64,000 bases of DNA, taken from positions 1,364,705 to 1,428,704 of the forward strand of contig PJRA01000196.1 in the NCBI GenBank assembly GCA_016987375.1, given 5' to 3'. A model generated the notes under the pieces. The model was not told the DNA's origin and made no database searches. It saw only the letters and a program-made list of their open reading frames with translations. This stretch comes from Brachionus koreanus. Lineage: Eukaryota; Rotifera; Eurotatoria; Ploima; Brachionidae. Shown here piece by piece: positions 34,090 through 46,863 of this stretch. A program made the position numbers and the translations under genes. The first letter of the stretch is position 1, and each line of letters starts with the position of its first letter.

Positions 34090-37000
34090 ATGGCTGAGGC
34101 TCATCAGGGTGTAGCATTCACATTTGCAGTCACTGAAGACGAAGGTCTGCATTTTAGTGTGAGCTTGGAGGCGTTTAAGGCCGTGCTAAAGTCGGGTGTA
34201 CGCTCATGGCGAAAAACTTTTGCGCGAATTATTAACCAAATTTTGAATGGAGTGTATCCCAGTCATCCCATTCGTGGCCTGGTCATCATATCAATTCTGA
34301 CAGCTCTCAGACAGTATAAAAAAATTGACCTGTCTTTTGGTGCCGTCGATCAAATTAAAATACACATACCACGTAGTTTGGTTGCATCAGAGGACAAAGC
34401 CGAGCTCATAGCTACAATCCTGTTAGCCAGTACTGGTTGGATGACCGCAGTTATTGGTCGACGATACGCTCTTCAGGCTTTGTTTTCCTATCACGGCTGG
34501 ATGTATGAAGAACGCGGAACGAGCTCGACAAAATCTAAAATTTGGACACTTTTGGTCAAATTTTTGATGGGCTCTAATCCAAATCTTTACAGCTATCAAT
34601 CCTCATTGCCATATCTTCCAGTTCCAAGCATTGACGATACCATAAGCAGATATTTGCGAACAGTTCGACCATTGTTGGACGACGAAACCTTCCAACGGTT
34701 TGAAAGAGAGGCCGAAGATTTCCGAACGGCGGTTGGCAAGCGTCTGCAACGGTATCTCATGCTAAAGTACTTGATTTCTTCGAATTATGTAAGTGATTGG
34801 TGGGAAGAGTATGTGTACCTTCGAGGCAGGTCGCCCATTATGGTTAACAGTAATTTTTATGCTCTCGACTGTGTGTTTCGACCGTCTAATTGTCTCCAGG
34901 CTTCCCGAGCTGCCAATTGCGTCTTGAGCGCTCTAATGCACCGACGCAATCTGGAAAATGAAAGCATCAAACCACTGATGGTTCAAAATACGGTTCCGCT
35001 GTGTGCTCGTCAATACGATAGACAGTTTAATACGACTAGAATACCTGGTGAAGTGGGAGACAAAATTGTGCACTACAAAGATAGTAAACATATTGCTGTT
35101 TACTCGAAAGGAAAATGGTATAAATTGAACACGTATTATCACAGCAAGCTTTTGACAGCCAAAGAATTGGAGATACAGATACAAAAAATTTTGGATGATA
35201 AATCCGAGCCAGTTGAGGGGGAAAAATACCTAGCCGCATTGACTGCTGCTGATCGCATACCCTGGGCTCAGGCAAGAAATAAACATTTTTCAAAAGGTGT
35301 CAACAAGACATCGTTAGCTGCAATCGAAAAAGCGGCATTTTGCTTGATTCTTGATGACGACGAATATGAAATATCAAGAGTAAGAGATTTAAAATAATTT
35401 TTTTTTTAAACTGAAAAATTAAATTTTAATTATTTTTATTTTTAATCAAAAAATAAAAGTATAATTTTGATAAAAATTGTACATATGTAAGTATGCTAAT
35501 TTAATAGGGCACATGACTGCTAGTTTTATCTTTTTTTCTTCACTATTTGCTTTTAATATCACTTAATTTCTTGAAGTAACACGAGTCTTGGTAAATGAAA
35601 AGATTTATTTTTAGTTCTGAAGTATTTTAAATTTTCAAATCTTGGATAAGAGAAAAAATGATTTCCAATCAAACTAAATTAAAGAGTTTACTAATGAATA
35701 TTGATTTTATATTTATTTCATGTTTTTGGCTTTTTTAATTGACACTTATTTTTCTAGAAAAAAAAATAATGTGATCATTTAAGCTAATATGAAGTTCTAT
35801 AAAACTAAAAATTATAATACATATTAAAACATAAATAAAACTTAATTTTTAGCAATTTTTATAGCAGCTTTGGCTCGTAAAAGACTTCTAAAATAATAAA
35901 TAAAAGTTCAACTAGTTTTAGATAATTTATTAGACCTTTAAAAAAAAAACTAAAGACATTATTGAAAAGCGTTTAATTTTTTCTAAGCAAATAGATTTAA
36001 TTTTTTTGATATAAAAACATATACATAGGTTATTGTTATTAGATTTTTTTATTTATTATTTCAATGAACGCCTTTAAGGCTATGTTAAAAAAAAAGAAAA
36101 TACAGTAAAGAAGTATAGAGAAAATAAAGACAAGTTTTTGAAACAGTTCTAAATTAATTGTGTAAATAATGTTAATTATGTTTTTTTTTTTACTTTAGTT
36201 AATTATTATTCAAGTTTTTTTTTTCAATTTCGTACTAAGAGACAAACAATTCAATTATATATTATGGTCAAATGAATTACTTTTTATATTATTATGCCTC
36301 TTAATATTTTATTAATTAAGAAAATATCTAATATAAACGTAATATAATTTATTTAATAAAAATTAACAAGATTAATATAATTGTAAAAAAAAATAAGAGT
36401 GAATTCATCTCTAATATAACAAAAAAATAATTTTGTATTCTAAATTGAACAATTCAATAGAAAAAGTCACAGTTAAATTCTATTATATTTTGCTGCAAAC
36501 ACTGGGACAAAAAAAATATCTTTTTTACCTAATATAGACTTGCATTTAACACACCTTCTCTCTAAATTTTCATTATTTATGGACGGTAATGTTTTTGAGT
36601 TTCTTCTTGAATGACTTGTCTCTTACTCGAATTGACATCTTCATCTAAATCAATACCAACCTCAAAGTACATGTAATAAATGTTTTTCTGATATAATAGG
36701 TTCTAGATTAAATTCTTTTATATTTAAATTGTTTATTGCAATCTTTTCATTTGTATCTATATTCAAACTAACGTAATTATCCGAATTTAATGACATGTTA
36801 CTAAGTGAAATAATGATATGTAAGTAAAAAATGAACATTGATTAAAAAAAAACAGAATTCAACTTTTATAACATGTCTTAAAAAATGAATAAAAATTTTT
36901 TTTTTGAAAAAAACTTCTGACTTTAATGACATTTTGATTTATATCAAAATTGACTTTCCATTTTTAATAGTATCTCATAAAGGCTAAACCAAATTTTTAA

Positions 37001-40000
37001 AATTTTTACTAAAAATCTCTTTATTGATTAAATGTCATTAAAAATTTGTTTTTTATTTTTTTTAAATAAGTACTGAATTTTGAATAACATGTCACTAAAG
37101 ACATGCCAATCAATTCGGATAATTATTTTTACCTCTGAAGAACGAACATTAGACCAGAATTTAATGAAATTTAAATCATAATCAATTTTATTTCTAATAA
37201 ATTTGTTATATTTCAAATCAAAAAAAGTTGAAAAGCGCAATTGAGATTCTGTTCAATGAATGACATTCTGTTTTCTTATTTTTATAAAATTTGTGGAAAA
37301 TTTAATGAGGCTTTTAATATTATCCTTTTTAATAAAAATTTTGATTTGTAATCTTAAATACATTATTTCGACTCTAAAAAAGGAAAAACCAAAGTTTTAT
37401 TTTTCTTTTTTAGAATTTAAATTAAAATATTCGAAAATAAAATACAAATAGAATATTTTTTAAGGTGTAACTGACATAAATTACTCATTAAAATTTAAAA
37501 TTTAATCTTTAAGAAGAATAAAATAAAGAAATTTATTTTAAAAAAAGTGATTATATATATGATAAATGTCATATATATTTTTACTACCAAGTTAAAAATA
37601 ATTTTAATTACAACTTGAATTAAATTTATTTAAAAAATTTTTATTCCAAATGTAAAAATAATTTAAAATTTGTCTTTCTTTGTTAAAATTTTTTGTTAAT
37701 CATTCAAACATTGTGTCAAAGGTTCGATCCATGCAAAGGAAGAGAAACAAAGCTTGTGCAGAGTCAGAAAAAAATTTTTATCATTTATTTAAAAATACAG
37801 ATTGAGTTAAAAATAGCTATTGCAGACTAAGTTTGGAACAAGCTTGAATTTTGTTATTATTTACTAATTTTTCAAAATTAAAAAAAAAATCTAAAATCAA
37901 GTAATTAGAATTGAATTGACTTGAAAAAAGTAAAATTTATTTTGATTAAATTCTGAATGTATTTTAGGAAATTTAAATTTAAATCAACTTTTTTTACCAT
38001 GACAAATAATTTGTTTTTATAAATTTTAACGTTTAAACAAAATATTTTTAGAATGAACTGAAAGACTTGGATCGATTTGCTCAAGATGTTTTGCATGGAA
38101 AAGGATATGACCGCTGGTTTGACAAATCGTTCAATATGATAGTTACCAAAAACGGACGGGTTGGTCTAAATGTTGAGCATTCATGGGCCGATGCACCAGT
38201 TACTGGTCACATGTGGGAAAATGTTATTTATCATGAGTATTTCACCTATGGCTATGATGAGTCGGGCCATTCACGGGGTCAAGTCAGATTTCAAGAATTA
38301 CCTAATCCGAGTAGACTCAAATGGGAGATTAGCCCGGAACTTGAGGAAACCATTAAATCAAGTTTCATCGTGGCGGAAAAATTGTTAAAAGATGTTGACT
38401 TACACATTTATGTTCATGATATATTTGGAAAGAGATTTTCCAAAAAATGTAAATGTTCTCCTGATGCCTTTGTTCAAATGGCACTTCAATTGGCCTACTA
38501 CAAAGACATGGGAAAATTTAACTTGACCTATGAGGCTTCAATGACGCGTCTTTTTAGAGAAGGACGCACAGAAACTGTACGTTCATGTTCAATTGAATCT
38601 CGCGAATGGGTACTCAGCATGTGTAGCGAAAATTTCACCAATGCCGAAAGAATAAAGTTGTTTAGGAAAGCCTGTGATTATCATGTTCAACAGTATCGAG
38701 ATGCAATGACTGGCAAAGGAGTTGATAGACATTTGTTCACTCTTTATGTTGTGTCAAAGTACTTGGAGATTGAAACTCCATTTTTGAAAGAGATTCTAAG
38801 CGAACCATGGAGATTGTCTACCTCTCAGGTAAAGTTTCATTTTTTAAATATTTCAATATCGGCATTCAAAAATGAATTAGTCTATAAATTAAATATATTA
38901 TGACTGACTAGTCGTAAAAATTTTATAAATTAAAAAAAATTTAAAATTTAAAAAATCATTTTTGTCAAACTTAATTTTTTATGCCTGCAAATCTCTAAAA
39001 AAATTATGAATGCAGAATTTTGCACAATAATTGGCTTTGGTTGATGGCAAAGTAAAGTTTTTTTATCAAATTTCATTTTTCAAAAATGATCAAAACATTT
39101 TAAATACGCATTTAAAATTCAATGCATTTTTATAAATTACAGTTCTTTTTCAGAAGTCTAATAATAAAGCTTTGAAACATTACAGAAATTCCAAAAATCT
39201 ACAATGATATTTAATTGCGCATTTAAAAGTTTTATGTCATTTTTGAAAAAAGAAATTTGATCAAAAATTTTACTGCATCACATAAAAATGTTTCTGCATT
39301 TAGTATTTCATGTAGCTTTCGGTTGACCAGAGAAGGATATTTTTCTTGAATTGAAGCATAAAATTTTTATAATAGATCAAAATTTATGGGACGAACTAAA
39401 AGTGTGTTACCTTTTGGAAATTACACTTAGCACATAACATCATCTTTTTCTGAAAATCCGTTCATCTACTTAAATGTTTAGTGTAAATGTCATTTGATAA
39501 CTGGAGAATACTAAGCTTGACATAGCATTCAACAGTCTTTTGCAGAATATTCTGATCGAGTAATGGCTGGTCTTCTTGACCCTTTCTTCTTGTAAAGGCT
39601 CGTATCACCACAATTAAATTTTTTAAACCAATCTTGTACCCTTTTACTTTGAATACATTTTTACCTTTCACTAGACATGTTAAATAAGTTAATGCTGTTG
39701 CCGATAGGCCTTTTTAGCAATAATCACATAACAGCGGCCAAAATTTCAAAATTTTTGAAACAACATAATATTTAGGAGAATAAAAAAATATTTTTAAAAG
39801 TTTTTAGCAAAAATCACATGAGATATTTTGCTAAATAAAATCAAAAATTGATGATAATGGCTTATTTAATTTAAATTTTCACCTTCTAAGCCCCATTTTG
39901 CTTTCAATAGTTTTTTTTTTTTTACTTTTATTCGGCCAACCGACACTATTTTACATCAGATATGCAAACGGACAAGTAAGCTAGTTAAGAAGTTAGTAGT

Positions 40001-40437
40001 TTTTGCTACATATCAAATCTATTTTGATTTTAGTTTAAGTTTCTAAATTTTAGTTAATTTATATTAAAAATAAAAATTTAAAGTGATAAAGAAATCGCTA
40101 AATCATATTTCTTTTTTAATTATTAAACTGATTTTTTTTTAACTTTTTTAGACACCATCAAATCAAACAAATTTAATAGATCTGAACAAATTTCCCGAAT
40201 TTATTTCTTGTGGAGGAGGCTTTGGTCCTGTCGCAGATGATGGTTATGGTGTGTCTTATGTTTTTACAGGCGAAGATCTCTTATTTTTTCATGTTTCGTC
40301 AAAGAAAAGCTGTGAATTAACAGTAAGTCTGAAAAATTTTAACAATTTTGATTTTAAAAACTTTATTTAAGAATTCAACCCGTTTTGGCCAGACTATCAA
40401 GCAGTCCTTATTAGCAATCAAGCAGCTTTTTGATTAA
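34090..40437 (+). CDS. CPT1: Carnitine O-palmitoyltransferase 1
   Basis: CPT1 sits in the mitochondrial outer membrane and makes acylcarnitine from long-chain acyl-CoA, the committed step of fatty-acid import. Four exons join in phase 0: 34090-35379, 38052-38828, 40152-40322, 40372-40437, giving 767 aa (vertebrate CPT1 is about 773). The N-terminus [10 protein letters not shown] keeps Glu3 and His5, known to matter for malonyl-CoA inhibition. Two membrane segments lie near residues 50-72 and 100-122. The catalytic motif [12 protein letters not shown] places His at residue 473, as in human CPT1[20 protein letters not shown] is the carnitine/CoA-site segment. The tiny last exon ([18 protein letters not shown]) is easily missed. 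The N-terminal regulatory region excludes CPT2 and CrAT. Introns 1 and 2 (2.7 and 1.3 kb) carry repeats. Confidence 0.95.
36770..37129. mobile_element. MITE with TAATTATCCGAATT-type TIRs (long copy), CPT1 intron 1
   Basis: Left end AACGTAATTATCCGAATTTA followed by ATGACATGT. The right end is the complement of TAATTATCCGAATTGATTGG, with GTGACATGTTAT just inside. Related to the 121-bp element at 22786-22906. The interior is AT-rich and non-coding. Confidence 0.72.
39046..39276. repeat. Inverted-repeat element family C, CPT1 intron 2
   Basis: About 40-bp inverted ends: the left has TTTATCAAATTTCATTTTTC then AAAAATGA, and the complement of the right has TTGATCAAATTTCTTTTTTC then AAAAATGA. The middle contains AATTGCGCATTTAAA. 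A smaller relative is at 45440-45590. MITE-like, with no coding capacity. Confidence 0.65.
39310..39690 (-). mobile_element. mariner-type relic in CPT1 intron 2
   Basis: The minus strand gives [20 protein letters not shown] then [16 protein letters not shown], and further [20 protein letters not shown] similarity to 24285-24500 is plain (CATGTCTAGT..AAGGGTACAAGA..AAAAAATTTAATTGTGGT). Stops show it is dead. Confidence 0.65.
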
Positions 40438-43400
40438 TTTTATTTTTAATCTATAACAAATGTGAAATAGTATTTTAAGAATAAATCATACAAATGTTCT
40501 CCGAGAGACAAAATACCTGTATTTTTATCCTATTTATTGCTCTAAATTTGTCACCAACTTCAATTTTTTTGGATCTAAATAAACAAATTTAAATAAAATA
40601 AATTTTAATTTTTATAAGTTAATTGATTTCTTAATTAAAACTTGAATGTTCTTAATAATTTGAAAAAAAAATTCTCTAATGAAAGTTCACCATGTTCACC
40701 ACTGAAAATTAACACTGAAAATCTGTTATCAGTAACTTACAAATATGAAATAACTTTTTATACATTTTATCTATAGCAATTTCTTTTATTCTATTAAAAA
40801 ATCGTAATCGACATATCAGAGGATGGTACGAAGAAATATTTTTATGATATATTTTTATTTTCGTTTAGTCTATGTGTATTTTCATTTTTAAAAGTGATTA
40901 TTATTATCCATTTCATTAAATCTAATTGATAATTAGAAAATTCTACTCTACTTAATTCATTCTTGGAAAATTATGGAAAAGAATTTTTTGCGCTAATTAA
41001 ATTAAGTCTAAAAAAAATTTACTGAAATCATATTTGTTAAATTTCCCAAAAATTTTTATATCTTAACAAAATTTCAAGCGCTATCTTTATTGATTCTATG
41101 TAATTATGTAATTTACTAATTTTTAAAATTTCTCGTCTATTTCATTCGAATTTTTTCATCATTTATTGATGAATTTAAAATTAATTGTCCATTTTAGATA
41201 AAAAATTAAACTATTGAAATTAGAAAGTCTCTAACATTACATTGCGCTAAAATGAGAGTTTTGCTCAAATTTAAAAAAAAATAAGAACCGATAGTAAATT
41301 TTAAATGAAAAGTTAAAAATTCTAATTTTTTTTATGATAAAGACTAAGATAATTTTTGAATTAGAAAATGAATATCATGATTAAATTTCTCTTATCGATA
41401 AATAATACTATCAGATTTATTTAACTAGTTATATATAAAATTTTTCCAAGATGTTAATTCATATTAATAAATATAAATAATTAAGTCAAGAGTTTTAATT
41501 AAAAAATTGGAAAAAGAAGAGAATGTTCAAAAAAATTAAAGAAATATGAATGTTTTGGCGACTCATTATCCTATCTAGTTTCATTAGCGAATGTAATTTT
41601 AATACTTTTAAAAATTACTTAATGTCTCTTTGTATTCCCATCACTGTACTAATAAGGCTTTCTAAGTATGTGAATTCGCTTACACATTCGATTTGTGTAT
41701 TGTTTAGTTAAATGAATAAATATAAGTGATACAATTAATAACACACATCATGGTTTTAAGTACTATGTCTGTGAATATACTTTATACAAAAATTTTTTTT
41801 CTTTTAAAATTTAATAGTGAAATGAGAAAAATAAATTAAATTAATAAAAAAGAGAATATTTTAAACTGAATCTATTGTAATGTTTTAGGTTGTTTGAGAT
41901 CTATTCATGTGTGTTTTGATTCCTACTTTTTCCTCAAACATCTTGTTACATTTTGGGCATTTTGTTTTGATTTCCGCTAATATGCAAAATTTTTCTTTCT
42001 TTAGATGAATGTTTTAACTAAATAAAAGTAATATTTTAAGAAATAGATTGAATTAAATAACTGATTGAAAATTTTTCCTAAATGGTAGTCTCTATAAAAA
42101 TACAAAATTATTTTTAACTTGAAAAGAGTTGTTAGTTTAGCGTTACAAAATCAGTAAGAAATAATTTTCAAACAGATTCTTTTATTAAAATCTGTAATAA
42201 TTGATTTAAAATAGAGCAAAATAGTTTAGTTAAAAGTAAAAATTTTTAGAATTAGATAACAGCTAGATTAATATGGTTAGATTAGTTTTTGCCAATAACT
42301 TTAAATTTAAATAAGATCAAATATAAACAAAAATTTTTCATTTCATAAGAGTTGCTAGATTAAAAAAAAAAACATTATTTAAAATAAATCTAAGATTAAT
42401 TTTATAAACCTTTATTATTTTCACGTTTTTCTTAGTCATATTCACTAATTAACTCATTATGTTGTCTGTTTAATTCTGGCAGACATTTTTCCCATTGAAT
42501 AGAAGAAAAATTAGCAAAAAACCTTGTTTTTATTTTTTTTAAATTTTTATTTCCTTTTTATGTTATTTTATTTTGATTCTTTATTTTACATTTTTTTCTA
42601 AAAGGAGTTTTTACTGATAAACAAATATCCTTTAAATTAACTTCAGAAAAATAAAAGACAAAGAACTTGATTGTTTTAAATAAATATTTATTAGAAAGTT
42701 AGTTTAAATATGAAAAATAAAAGCTAATAAGTCATCATATGTTTAGAAATACAACTATTATCCAGAAGTTGTAGAGTTTTAAAAGGTTACTAATAATAAA
42801 TAATTTAAATCAAAATGAATTGTGAATTAAATCGGTAATAAAAATTTATGACTTATGATTAATGATTCATTAAAGCAAAGAGATATAATTTGAATAAATT
42901 GAAATATCAATAAGGTTAATTTAAAGCGTTTTAACGCTTATTTTAATATCCCATTATGATTTCTTAGAAGAAATAAAAATTTCTTATTTTTAAAATAAAT
43001 TATTGATGCATATTTTATTTTTTAAATAAAGTTTGTCGAGTTTTATTTATTTATTAAGTGGAACTTTAATAAGAATGGTGTTTTTTTTCAATTAATAGGT
43101 GTAAACTTTAAAAAATAAGTTAATAAATTTTATTACCTAATCATTTTATCTTTCTTTTTTGAAGAAATAAAGCTTAAATGAATAACTGAATAAAGCGATA
43201 CAAACTAGTAGCGATATTTATTAGCATTTGAAACGCAAAGTTGAGCATTTTTAGTTAACAGACTTTGAAGAATTGATTATCTAAAATTGCATGCCAAATT
43301 AGATTCAATCAATAAAAGCAATAATTAAATTTTATCTATTAAAAGCATCCTCATGTTAATTTTCATTTCTGAATAAAATTTAAGGTTATAGATAAAGAAA

Positions 43401-45430
43401 GTCTTATCCCGTTTCTAATTATACAATATCCTGTCTCATCATAATTTCCAAAATATTTTTTTCATTATTCATTATTTTTAATTATCTATTCTCTATAGAA
43501 TTTTGAAAAAAAAAAAGGAATCTTTAATTTTTAAAATAAGATTGTCTAGTGATTTTGTCCTTTAAATTTTAAAATATTTGTCTTTAAACAATCTAAAAAA
43601 TAAAATCGATTTACATGTATTTTTTTTTCATTAATTTAATAATTTTATATTTGAGGTGAATAATTAGTTTATTTACCAACAAATAAAAGCATGATATTGA
43701 ATTTTTTTTAAAACAAAAATTAAATTAATAAAATTCATTTCATAGAAAATAAAATATTTAAAATTTTTGCATTTTAAGCTGTTATTATCTTAGGAAAAGA
43801 ATTATCTCAAATAATGAAACTTGCTAATCTAGTGTATTTTTGGGTCTAATTAGATTAAATGATATTTATTTTGTATAATACTTGCTTTGAATAGTTCAAA
43901 CCAACTGGAGTTTAGTGCAATTTAATATCATTCTAGTGCTTTTAGTACTATTTGAATGGAAATTTTTACAGATAAAGGGAATATATTTTTTAAATTTTTT
44001 GGACAATTGTCTTGAGATTATCAGACTAAGCTATGCATATAAACAAATTTTTACTTTTTTCTCAAATTCATTATTAAATGTTCAAGGTGTACGAACTAGA
44101 AATGAACTAATTAATTAATTGTATTGTACTTAAAAAAAAATATTTTATCTAGAAGAATGAATTTGTGAGTGAGCTAATCTCTAAATTTCTAAAGGCCATT
44201 TGTATGCTTAAAGTCAAAGTGTATGAATGAAATAAGTTTTCCAAGATTATAGATTGAATAAATTGTTTTTGCTTATTTTTGTTTTATTCGAAAATAAAAC
44301 TTATTTTAATTAATGAAATAAAAACCTTCTAAATTAAATAGAAAACAAAATTCGACACTTTTCATTTTTTATTGAATTGAGTTACAACACATTTTTACAT
44401 TATTATAAGGAAAAGTAAGTTAAAGCAAGGGTTCATTATTTTGGATGAGTTATTTAACCTCAAACCTTTATAAAAAATGCATCTTTGGAGTAATTTTTAA
44501 TAATTAAATAGATTGATGTGTTTAAAAAATGCTTCTTAAGTTTACTTTAAAAACAAATTATAAAAACAGATGTTTTTATAATCTTATTTTTTTCTATGTT
44601 ATGAAATTTTCTTATTTGGCCGAAACTAAGTTGAAATATTTCAATTAGCGAATTTCAAATTTCAATTAGTTAATATGATTTATTAAAAATTTATTTCAAT
44701 TAAGCTTTTTTTAGAATGATAGATGACTTACAATTAAGCACTTTTAAGAAAGCCTATTAAAATCTTTTACTTTAACTTTTAATTTAATGAAAACAGTAGC
44801 AGAAATTAACTTGTCACGTTATATGATCTGATATTATGATGATGTCACTAATTTATTTAAAAAATAATTTTTTTTAAACTTCATTAATCATTTAACTAGG
44901 AAATTAAGTTAAAAAGATTTATTTAAAAAATTACTTAATTATTTTTTACAAAGATTAAATAGTTAGTTTTTTAAGATAATAAAATAACTATTTTTTTTAA
45001 TTTTTAGTTTTTAATTTCAACGCTAATCAACAGGTTATTACTTTTATCATAGTCGGCTGATAAACACTTTTTTTATTTAATTTTATTTTATTTCTATAAA
45101 AATAAATAGCAATTTTTTTTTTAAATCGAATATTTACTTGAACATATTTTGCTTTTCATTAATCTTGAAATAAAAAATGTCATTTTTGATGACTGGAAAA
45201 ATTTTTAGTCAATTTTTTTTATTCTTAGAAAAGTTATGATAGAAGGTGTTTTAAAAGTGATTGGTAACATTTTGTCTATGCTGTAAAGCCATATTTTTCC
45301 AAAAAGTTTTAAGTATTATTCAAGTTTTTCACTTCAATTTTTAAAAGTTTAAATAGACAAATAATTTCTTTTAGTCATTTTAGTTTTGGCTAAACAAATT
45401 ATAAACAGAAGAGTTGAACAATAATCAAAA
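40438..45430. other. 5-kb gene-free AT-rich region
   Basis: Downstream of CPT1. A 67-codon frame near 43915-44118 has no family features. No RNA gene or recognisable mobile element found. Confidence 0.45.
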
Positions 45431-45439
45431 TAAAGTATT

Positions 45440-45590
45440 AATAATTTTTGATTAAATTTCGTTTTTCAATTAAATTTAAATGCGCAATTAAATTTTTTCG
45501 CAGATTTTAGAATTTTTGTAACATTTGAGATAATTTTTGAAAAATTAAATTTGATCAAAAACTTAACTTCGCCAAAAATGCTTTGAAAAT
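45440..45590. repeat. Inverted-repeat element family C, second copy
   Basis: Starts TTTTTGATTAAATTTCGTTT. The complement of its right end reads TTTTTGATCAAATTTAATTT then TTCAAAAATTATC. GCGCAATTAAATT is in the middle, as in the copy at 39046-39276. Confidence 0.55.
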
Positions 45591-45594
45591 CTGT

Positions 45595-46060
45595 ACTTTA
45601 TTGAACACATATAAAACTTGTGCTCCAGATCTCGTTAAAATATTGTCCTTAAAAAAAGCAGCTTTAAGCCTTGTGAGTTCAATTACATTACAACAACCCT
45701 TTTTAAGAAAGGGAACAGGCTTAATGTGAGTAATTACCGTCCAGTTTTATTTACAAGTTGTCTTTAGATTCTACTTAAAGACCATATGATCTACCTTTTA
45801 AAGCACAATCTATTGTCTGATGCATAACATTTCATATCTAAAAGGTTATGTTCAACAAATGCATACTCTTCAATTAAAGTTGTGTACCCCAATTTTTTAT
45901 GGTATCACACAGACTGCTATTACTATTAAATAAAATCAAGCATATGGTTTTGGAGATTTGATTACTTATGTGATAGATGATTTTGTTTGGGTAAGGAAAC
46001 ATATAATCATTGTAGGTTCGTGAGTGTCTAACTGGCTGAAGATAAACTTCGTAATAGAAA
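45595..46060 (+). mobile_element. LINE reverse transcriptase relic
   Basis: Across frameshifts I read CAPDLVKILSLKKAAL, LRKGTGLM overlapping NVSNYRPVLFTSC (the KKGD--NYRPISL motif), LLKHNLLSDA, then VSNWLKINF. These are the fingers/palm landmarks of a Jockey/CR1 RT in the right order, much shortened. Confidence 0.6.
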
Positions 46061-46863
46061 TTATTAATTGAGAAAATTAGAGATATGTTTTAGTGATTAT
46101 AGAGAATATTAATTATAAAAAATTTTGGCAAAACTAACAGAGAATTTAAAAGGCAAAGAAAATTTTGTTTGTAAGAAATTAAATTAAACTCTGATAATTG
46201 AAATTTTTTTTAGTTTAATTTCAATGAATTTAAATTAAAAATAATTATAAATTTTAATTAAATTTTTTTTCCAAGTGCCCCAAATAATAAACCCTAGTCT
46301 TGGATATTCTAATTTTTAATATTTTTGAAAGTTTAATTCAGATAACAGTATAACAATATTATGAAGAAAATTTTTCCAACAATTTTAGACAAACTTCATT
46401 TAGACTGATAGGTTATTAGAATCTTAGTTGATATGTTTGAATGTAATTTATGATTAGGGGCACTTTAATGATAAAAAGTAAAAAATAATTAACTATAAAA
46501 AATTTGAATTGTTTTTATACAAAGTGGATTAAATAGCAGCCACTTTATTTAGTGATAAAAGGATATTTAATCAAGTCTATTTTAAGAAGCAGCTTCCGAA
46601 TTTATTTAAATTAGAATTGAATTTACGATAAAAGAATTAAAAAAATGATTAATGCAACACAAAATCAATAGAGCTTATATTTAGATTCAGTTTCTTGTAA
46701 AGTAAAACTGTTTCTTGCCAATTGATTTATCCAATATTCGAGATAATTTTTCTCCTCAGACAAGTTTTTAATAAATCTTAATTGAATTTTAATTAAATTT
46801 TGTTTTTATTTAGATATTCAAAATGAAATTTATTTATTTTTTGTTGAGAAAATAATTGAATAA
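46061..46863. other. Spacer upstream of the receptor gene
   Basis: AT-rich, nothing coding. Expected to contain the GPCR promoter. Confidence 0.5.

Noticed and set aside
37700..37745. tRNA-like GGTTCGATCC
   Set aside because: A B-box-like word alone; no cloverleaf can be drawn.
43915..44118. 67-codon frame with hydrophobic content
   Set aside because: AT-rich Phe/Ile/Leu/Asn composition expected by chance; no motif and no splice partners. The missing last CPT1 exon was found at 40372 instead.
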